Positions 1-7,500 of a stretch of 64,000 nucleotides of DNA are shown one piece after another. Each line of letters begins with the position of its first letter. Position 1 is the stretch's first letter. The stretch comes from Closterium sp. Naga37s-1. Lineage: Eukaryota > Streptophyta > Zygnematophyceae > Desmidiales > Closteriaceae. The translations under genes were made by a program, and so were the position numbers. The stretch lies in NCBI GenBank assembly GCA_947471745.1, contig CANJKZ010000068.1:4107501-4171500 (forward strand), read 5' to 3'. The notes beneath the pieces were generated by a model, which was not told the DNA's origin, did no database searches, and saw only the letters and a list, made by a program, of their open reading frames with translations.

Positions 1-2068
1 TGCAGAGCGGCGAGGGGCCACTGTGGCAGCAGGAGTCGGGTCACCCACCTCAGCTGGGCCAGAGGTGTTTGAGGAGACCTCCAAAGGCTCAACCAAGGGG
101 GGTGGGTCTACCTAGGACACACGTGAGGGAGCGGTACCGTGAGGAGGGAGGGGAGCTACCGGGGCGGGGTCGTCCACCAGGGAGAGAGGCAGGAGGGGTA
201 CCGGGGAACTGCGGTGGGGGTGAAGACGGTAGAAGCGGACAGACTCGTCAAAGGTGACGTCGCGGGAGGACAGCACACGACGAGAGCCCTGGTGGTAAAA
301 CTGCCAGGGCGGTGCGTCGGTGGGAAAGCCAAGGAACACGCACCGAAGAGTGCGTGGAGAGAGCTTGCCCGCAGGCAAGTCGCGGACAAGAGAGAGGGAA
401 CCCCAGACCCGAAACGCCGACGCATCGCCAACCTCGCCCGTCCACCTCAAGGTGGGGGAGGTCTCCGGGTGGGAGACACGGGGCCAGAGGTTGAGCTGCT
501 CAGCGGCGTATCGGACCGCAAACGGCCACAGAAAATGGGGAGCAGCCGCATGGATCATGGAGGTGCGAGCAACATCCATGACAAGACCAATGCGGCGCTC
601 AGCAATCCCATTCTGCTGAGGAGAGGTCGGAAGCGTGTACGGCTGGACGATGCCCTCAGCACCACAGAAGTCCTCAAGGAGGCGGGAGCAAAACTCACCA
701 CCTTGGTCAGAGTGCAGCCGCAGGACAGGCAGGTCTTGCTGGAACCGAGCGCGAAGCTGGAGACGAACAGCGCGGATCCAGCGGATCAAGACACCGTGAA
801 CATCCGCCTTGCTCTGCAAGGGGAAGACCGTGGTGTAGCGCGTGTAGTCGTCGACAACCAGCAAAAAGTAGCGCTCGCCACCCTGTCCAGTGACGCGGGC
901 GGGGCCCCACACGTCCGTGTGCAGGGTCTGCAGAGGAGCAGTGGTAGGAGGAAACGAGGAGGAGTGAGGAGCGGCGCGCTGCTGCCCCTCGACGCAGGGA
1001 AGGCAGGGCGGTGCAAGCGACGGGCAGGGACCTGGGGAGACCAGACATAAGAAGACGGGAGTGCATGCCACGTAGGCGTGGCAAGGAGGGGTGGCCAAGA
1101 CAGTAGTGCCAGAAGAGAGTCTGGTGCGTGAGGAGACGACACGAACAAGACCAGGCGACCTCAACCAACTCAGCTACCTGACCTGACTCAGCTACCAGTG
1201 CGGACTTAGTGGTCAGTGTGTACAGGCCAGACCCAGGCCTCCGAGTGAACATGGCGAGGTGCTCACCAGTGCGCGATTCCGTACAGATCGCCACGAGCTC
1301 TCCTCCAGGCTGGGTGACAGTGACCCACTGGTCCTGGAGGACAGAGGTAGCCACCAAGTTCTTAGCGAACGAGGGGAGGTGGAGACCTGTGAGGAGGCTG
1401 GAAGGGGCCGCCGGATAAGGGAGAACAGTGGCGCCACGCGCGACTACCGGGCCCCCAGAGGGGTCGGCCAGTGTGACAGGGACAGGGACTGTGAGCGGTG
1501 TGACTGTGTTGCTGTCGCGGAAGAAGCAACGAGACGCGCCGGAGTCGAGAGTAAAAGTGTGCAAGGCCTCCTTAGGCTCTGCACCTGTGCTAGCTGAGTC
1601 AACAGCACCAAGACTAACAGCCTCTACGCCACCAGGTGCCTCTCCACCCCCAGTACTAGTACCCCAAGCTCCGGCACCAGGGCTGCCCCACCGGACAGCC
1701 CACTCACGAAGCTGCTGCGAGGAAAGAGTCTCCGGCGAACGCTGCTGCCGCTGCTGTCCACCCCCAGAACCTCCGCGTCTACCAGCGGCACTACCAGCAG
1801 TAGTAGACTCACAGGGACCTCCAGTAGTAGCACACCAGGCTCCGCCACCGGGGTTGCCCCACCGGACAGCCCTCTTGCGAAGCTGCTGCGACGAGAGCGG
1901 CTCCCGCCGACGAGTACGAGGACCGCCAGCACCAGCGCCTCCAGCCCTAGCACGGCTAGCTCCGCCACCGGGGCTGCCCCACCAGATAGCCCACTCGCGA
2001 AGCTGCTGCGGCGAGAGAGACTCTTGCACACTCGGCTGCCGCTGACGTAGGACAGTCGTAGTGGCCAT
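1..2068 (-). pseudogene. broken copia gag-pol (protease and integrase part) of element E
   Basis: The frame opens at the ATG at 2068 with MATTTVL, which resembles the Gag start of the related elements, but the Gag body and the Cys/His motif are missing: within about 15 residues it jumps to repeated LSPQQLREW-type peptides. Then come the aspartic protease motif (TLDSGAS), the integrase zinc region (H..LGHPS, then C..C) and a DDE integrase core in another frame (HTDVWGP, LHSDQGGEF, NGIAERRIG). A frameshift lies near 1000-1040 and another after integrase near 120-160. The reverse transcriptase would lie left of base 1. Not functional. Confidence 0.8.
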
Positions 2069-2199
2069 GGCAGGCAGTGGCAGCTAGTAGCAGCAGTAGC
2101 ACAGGTCGCAATAGCAGGCGGTAGCACCTAGGGCGGCAGCAGCAGGCGGCAGCACCTAGGGCAGTAGCAAACAGTAGCTCCTAGGGCAGCAGCACCTAG

Positions 2200-2201
<2 letters not shown>

Positions 2202-2230
<29 letters not shown>
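2202..2230. repeat. T29 homopolymer
   Basis: 29 consecutive T on the plus strand (A on the strand of element E), at the border between the E coding region and the 25-bp minisatellite. It could be a microsatellite or a scar of a retroposed poly(A) end. Confidence 0.9.
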
Positions 2231-2232
<2 letters not shown>

Positions 2233-2237
2233 GGTAT

Positions 2238-2880
2238 AGCAGGGCGCGCTGGGCGCGCTAGCGCTCTGGGCAGCGGGGCGCGCTGGCGCGCTGGCGCGCT
2301 GGGCAGCGGGGCACGCTGGCGCGCTGGGCAGCGGGGCGCGCTGACGCGCTGGGCAGCGGGGCGCGCTGGCGCGCTGGGCAGCGGGGCGCGCTGGCGCGCT
2401 GGGCAGCGGGGCGCGCTGGCGCGCTGGGCAGCGGGGCTCGCTGGCGCGGTGGGCAGCGGGGCGCGCTGGCGCGGTGGGCAACGGGGCGCGCTGGCGCGCT
2501 GGGCAGCGGGGCGCGCTGGCGCGTCGGGCAGCGGGGCGCGCTGGCGCGTCGGGCAGCGGGGCGCGCTGGCGCGTCGGGCAGCGGGGCGCGCTGGCGCGTC
2601 GGGCAGCGGGGCGCGCTGGCGCGTCGGGCAGCGGGGCGCGCTGGCGCGTCGGGCAGTGGGGCGCACTGGGCAGCGGGGCGCGCTGGCGCGCTGGGCAGCG
2701 GGGCGCGCTGGCGCGTTGGGCAGCGTGGCGCGCTGGCGCGCTGGGCAGCGGGGCGCGCTGGGGCGCTGGGCAGCAGGGCGCGCTGGCGCGTCGGGCAGCG
2801 GGGCGCGTTGGCGCGTTGGGCAGCGGGGCACGCTGGCGTGCTGGGCAGCAGGGCGCGCTGGCGCTGTGTGCAGTAGGGTG
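2238..2880. repeat. 25-bp GC-rich minisatellite in the leader of element E
   Basis: About 25 tandem copies of a 25-bp unit of the form gcgcgctggcgcgctgggca + gcggg, with a few variants (cgtcgggca in the middle block). Because 25 is not a multiple of 3, the repeat reads open in three frames on the minus strand, giving overlapping Ala/Pro/Arg-rich ORFs of 230-276 aa that are artefacts. The same unit recurs at 53080-53760 in element D. Confidence 0.9.
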
Positions 2881-3289
2881 CACGTGCAGAGCGCGCGGGC
2901 AGGCAGGGCGGCGCAGCTGCAGGCAGAGCGCGCGAGAACATGGCGGCGCTCAGGCAGGGCACAGGCCTCTCTTTTCGTTTTGAGGAACTCTTCCATTTCA
3001 GGGTTCACCCGACCCGCCACCCGGCCAAATCCGGGTAGTGGCAGGGTATTTTCTATCAAATCTGATTTGTGGCAGGGTCATAATTTCAGCAACCCTGCCT
3101 TTGCTCCGCAAGCTTGTGTGCTGCTTCAGTTAGCGGAATTTTAGTGGGGCGAGGGTAGCTGGGAGGTCTCGGCATGCGTTAAGGGGAGTTCTTAGATTCG
3201 AAAATTTCTCCCTACTTAGACGAATTTAAGTCCGAACACGGGAGTTCGGAGTTTTCGACGAGTTTTAACTTCAAAATATTTCGGAGAGA

Positions 3290-3540
3290 GGAGTGGAGTA
3301 GAGGGATCTCCAAAAAACTTTAGACAAATTTCACGGAGAAGAATAGTGGAGAGATCTCGGCTGGATTCTATACTTAGACGAATTTCAGACAGAAGAAGGG
3401 AGTCGTGAGTGATCCGCTCAACTTTATACTTAGACGAATTTCACAGATGTGGGGTGGAGAGATCTCGCTCAGTTTGACAAATTTCAGTCAGAAGTGGGAC
3501 AGAGAGATCTCGGCTCAAACTTGTACTCAGACGACAGAGT
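3290..3540. repeat. degenerate ~50-bp tandem repeat
   Basis: About five diverged units, each with an agagatctcggct-like start followed by a tacttagacgaatttca-like core and a purine-rich end (units near 3300, 3352, 3408, 3457, 3501). Part of the untranslated leader of element E. No coding potential seen. Confidence 0.65.
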
Positions 3541-3822
3541 AGTGGGATGGCCGGGTTCTTTTTAAGAGAACCCTTTCACGACCGAGTTACAGAAGTCCAA
3601 ACCCGGACTCAGCAGCGTAAAAAAATAGCCCACCCGGATAGTGGCCGGGTGGGAATCGGACGGGACCCAGGTTTGGCAGGGTCGGTACAAAAAATCACCC
3701 TGATTGGAAGGGCAATCAGGGTAAAACACCCTGCAAAGGAGAGCCCTGGCAGGGCAGCAGGGCGCTCAGTAGCAGGGCAGATGGGCGCGCGCGGGCAGGG
3801 CAGTAAGGTGCGCGTTGGCGCT

Positions 3823-4026
3823 AGGCAGCAGGGCAGGAAAAAAAAGTTTCAAGTCCGGGCAGGGCGGAACGTTCGGTGGGCCCTAAGGAACGTACCTACT
3901 CAAATACCATGTCAGAATAAGGAAACAGTAATGATTGACTAAAGCAGGATGAGTGGTACAACTAGCAACCCTAACAAAGGGTTGTACCCCATATGGAGTA
4001 ACCCATTACAGCCTAACATCACTAAC
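3823..4026 (-). repeat. first copy of duplicated leader plus truncated LTR (element E)
   Basis: About 204-bp direct repeat whose second copy starts at 4027. Each copy holds a leader end, a primer-site-like stretch next to the LTR and an LTR start (TGTCAGAATAAGG at 3910 here, 4114 in the second copy). This copy ends inside the LTR at the sequence taacatcactaac. Confidence 0.8.
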
Positions 4027-4113
4027 AGGCAGCAGGGCAGGAAAAAAAAGTTTCAAGTCCGGGCAGGGCGGAACGTTCGGTGGGCCCTAAGGAACGTACC
4101 TACTCTAATACCA

Positions 4114-4218
4114 TGTCAGAATAAGGAAACAGTAATGATTGACTAAAGCAGGATGAGTGGTACAACTAGCAACCCTAACAAAGGGTTGTACCCCATAGGG
4201 AGTAACCCACTACAGCCT
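4114..4218 (-). repeat. LTR of element E, part 1, split by element A
   Basis: First 105 bp of a roughly 139-bp LTR starting TGTCAG. It ends with AGCCT (4214-4218), the target duplication of element A, and continues at 11723-11756 ending TTTGACA. The uninterrupted junction is still visible in the duplicated copy near 4010, which gives the pre-insertion sequence. Confidence 0.85.
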
Positions 4219-4350
4219 TGTGAGAATGAGAACGAGAATGAATCAACTATGAAATGAAGTGAGTACAAATATGAAACCCTAATTGGTTGTACCCCCTATG
4301 GGATACCCCACTATAGCCTACACAACAGCATAAGCTATAATGTTCTGACA
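4219..4350 (-). repeat. 3' LTR of element A
   Basis: 132 bp with TG..CA ends, starting tgtgagaatgag and ending ttctgaca on the plus strand. It matches the other LTR except for one C/G difference in the gaatcaac/gaatgaac stretch. Confidence 0.92.
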
Positions 4351-4361
4351 CACCCCCATAG
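4351..4361 (-). other. polypurine tract of element A
   Basis: Read on the minus strand this is CTATGGGGGTG directly against the 3' LTR. The same tract abuts the 3' LTR of elements C, D and F, and a near copy abuts that of B. It is the expected plus-strand primer. Confidence 0.75.
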
Positions 4362-4562
4362 GCAAAGTGGGGGAGAACAAGGGGTCACAAGACCAGTCAA
4401 GCAAAGCAAAGCAAAGCAAGCTCAGGGTGGATCACAAAGTCACCACACAGTCCGAGCACAGGGTCAAGGCCACACGGCCAGTTCACATGCAAGAGTACAC
4501 ACATATATATAAAGCTAGACAAGCAAGGGCAGGTATATATATATGTGAGAGTACAAGCAAGG

Positions 4563-7500
4563 TCAAGAGGAGAGCAAGTGAGGCAAGACGGGCACAAGAC
4601 CCAGCTGAGTGCAGAAGCGCTGATGATCACAAGGCGGAAGTGCCTTGGTGAAGACATCAGCAGTGTTGGCCTCAGAGGCCACGTACGCAAGCCGCAACTG
4701 TCCACGTTGCTGTAGCTCACGAGCAAGGAAGTAGCGGAGAGCAATGTGCTTTGTTCTGTGCTCCAGTCGCTGCTCTCGACACAAGGCCAGCATGGCCTTG
4801 TTGTCTACGTACAGGACTGGAGGAGAACGAGGCAGCTCTCCAAGGTCGGTCAGCAGGTAGGTGAGCCAGCGAAGCTCCTGTGCAGCCATGGCCCCGGCGT
4901 AGATCTCAGCCTCACAACTCGAGCCAAGAACAGAAGACGAGCGAGTAGCCCGCCACGAAACAGAGCCGGAACCAAGGCTGAAGGTGTAACCCTGTGACGA
5001 CCGCTGCGTAGCCTGGTCGTCAGCCCAAGAAGCGTCCGCGTGCCCAGTGAGGACCACTGGACTCCGCCCTCCAAGCACTAGCCCCATGCCCGACGTACTG
5101 CACAAGTAGCGCAACACCCTCTTCGCTGCAGCCATGTGCTCTGGTCTGTGTCTCCCAGGAGCAACATAGCGTGCAAGAATGCTAAGAGGGTATGCAAGGT
5201 CAGGTCGTGTGCAGGTCATCAGGTACATGAGGCAGCCAACAAGCTCTGGGTACGGGCCACTCGACTCTACGGACTCATCCGAAGGCAGAGCTGAGAGCGA
5301 GTGGCGAGTAGACAGAGGAGTGGCCTGAGGCGAGGAGTACGTGAAGCCGAAGCGCTGAAGGACCTGCTGCACCATGTGTGACTGAGTCAGGGTAATGGTG
5401 CGGCGTGCTCTGTCCCGGGTGATCTGCAAGCCAAGGTAGCTGCGCAGTTCACCCAGGTCTGTGCACGTGTGTCTCTTCTGCAGCTCGGACTTCACGTAGG
5501 CGAGTCCAGCAGTGTCAGCTGTGGCAAAGACCAAGTCGTCGACGTACACGAGGATGTAGAACGGCGGCAGAGAGGTGTCGGTGCGTAGAAACAGCGACGG
5601 GTCGGCAGTAGAAGGAGCAAACCCAAGAGCCGCAAGCGTAGTCCTCAGTGTGTCGTGCCACTCACGTGGCGCCTGGCGGAGACCGTAGACTGGACGCCGG
5701 AGACTCCACTGGGTACCAGGAGGGAAAGACCCAGTGAAGCCAGGTGGGCGACGCAGCCAGATCTCCTCGTGCAGGCTGCCCTGCAAGAAAGCTGTGCTGA
5801 AGTCAAGAGAGTGCAGCTCGTAGTCACGGTGAGCAGCAACGTGCAGCAGTACCCGAAGAGTGGTCATCTTCGGGGTGGGGGAGAAGGTCTGAAAGTAGTC
5901 AACTCCCTGCCGCTGACTGAAGCCACGAGCCACGTAACGCGCCTTGAAGACAGGCGGAGAACCCGGCGGCCGCTTCACCCTGAAGATCCACATGCCACTG
6001 ACGATGTTCGCCCCAGGAGGGGGGACAGCGTCAACGTAGGTGCCTGTGGACTTCCAGGAAGCCATCTCTGCGTCCATAGCTGCCTGCCACTGAGAGGAGT
6101 AGGGACCCTCTATCGCCTCCGCGTAAGAGCGCGGAGTCGGGATGTCAAGTGCATCCGGGTCTCCCTCAGGGGTAAGCAGTACGGACACGAGATGAGGTGA
6201 AGCAGCGGCCAAGCACTGGAACTCCTCCTGCCTGTCCTCAAGGACGTCCGTGCCAAGGGCACACTCACCCCCGATGGACGGAGGACAGACAGACTCAGAC
6301 TCAGCGACAAGACTAGCAGCGTAGTCTAAGCGACAGCGAGCAGCAAAGTCGACGAGCTCAGTAACGAGAGCAGACGCAGCAGTAGACTCGAAAGAAGGGT
6401 CAGTGACAACAGTAGCAAGGAGACGCGTGACAGTAGGACTGGCAGCACGAAGAGAGTCCGACTCCGGGTCGGCAAGAGCAGGAAGAGAGGACTCAGGAGG
6501 AGAAGGCAAAGGGGCACGCAGAGGAGCAGTGGACGGACGCAGAGACATCCGGTGCGTGCCAGGGACAGGAGGAGGACGCTGACGCGAACCGCGACCACTA
6601 GTGCGAGCAGCACGGACAGGCGATGCAGGGCGAGACGCAGGCTCACGACGCTCAGCCAGACCTCCAGTAGGACCAGTGTAGGGAGAAGGAGCAGGCAAAG
6701 GGGAGGTAGGCTGCAACTGTAGCTGGGACGAGACAGGCTGTGGACACTCTAAGGGAGGAGGAGGACCAGTAGAAGGTGGAAGACCAAGAACCTGCTGCAG
6801 GAGTGGAACGAAGTACGGTCGAGGCCGCGCGGCGACGCTAGAAGCAGCAGGGACAGCACCAGAACCCTCAGCAGGAGCACCCGCTCCAGCAGCACCACCA
6901 GTAGCTCCAGAACCTCCAGCAGCACCAGGAGCACCCCCAGTAGGACTGCCAGCGGTAGTCTCAGCAGCACCAGCAGCACCAGCTCCAGTGCACCCAGGAC
7001 GAGCACCTCCGGGACCCGCGACCGCAGCACCCTCAGCAGCCGAAGGACCTCCAGCACCAGCAGCACGCCTCCAGCGCCGGGCAAACCACTTACGCAGCTC
7101 CTGTGGAGAAAGTGGCTCCCGGCGAGACGAAGCACTCGGAGAACCTCCAGGCGGAGCACCTCCAGGCTCAGCACCCCCAGGCGTAGCACCCCTAGGCTCA
7201 GCACCCCCAGACGTAGCACCCCTAGGCTCAGCACCCCCAGGCTCAGCACCCCTAGACTCAGCACCCCTAGGCTCAGCACCCCTAGGCTCAGCACCCCTAG
7301 GCTCAGCACCCCCAGACGTAACACCCCCAGGCCCAGCACCCCTAGGCTCCGCACCCCCAGGTACAGCACCCCCAGCCTCAGCACCCTCAGCAGCACCAGA
7401 GTCACCAGTGACCTCGACAGGCTCGACTGCGTCTACCTGGGACACACTTGAAGGGGCAGGACCCTGAGGGGGGAGGGGGTCTACCTGGGGGGGACCTGGT

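Larger units (their letters stand above)
1..4218 (-). mobile_element. Ty1/copia element E, 5' part, cut by window edge
   Basis: Minus-strand copia remnant. Reading leftward it has a duplicated LTR/primer-site block (3823-4218), a leader with degenerate and 25-bp tandem repeats, then a damaged gag-pol ending at the window edge in the linker after integrase. Its outer LTR is interrupted by element A; the remaining 34 bp lie at 11723-11756, next to the reverse transcriptase of element G, into which E inserted. The sequence matches the layout of element D (same leader minisatellite, same start context), so the two belong to one subfamily. Confidence 0.8.

Noticed and set aside
2229..2883. Ala/Pro/Arg-rich ORFs of 230-276 codons on both strands
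   Set aside because: Artefact of the 25-bp GC-rich minisatellite, whose unit length makes all frames open.
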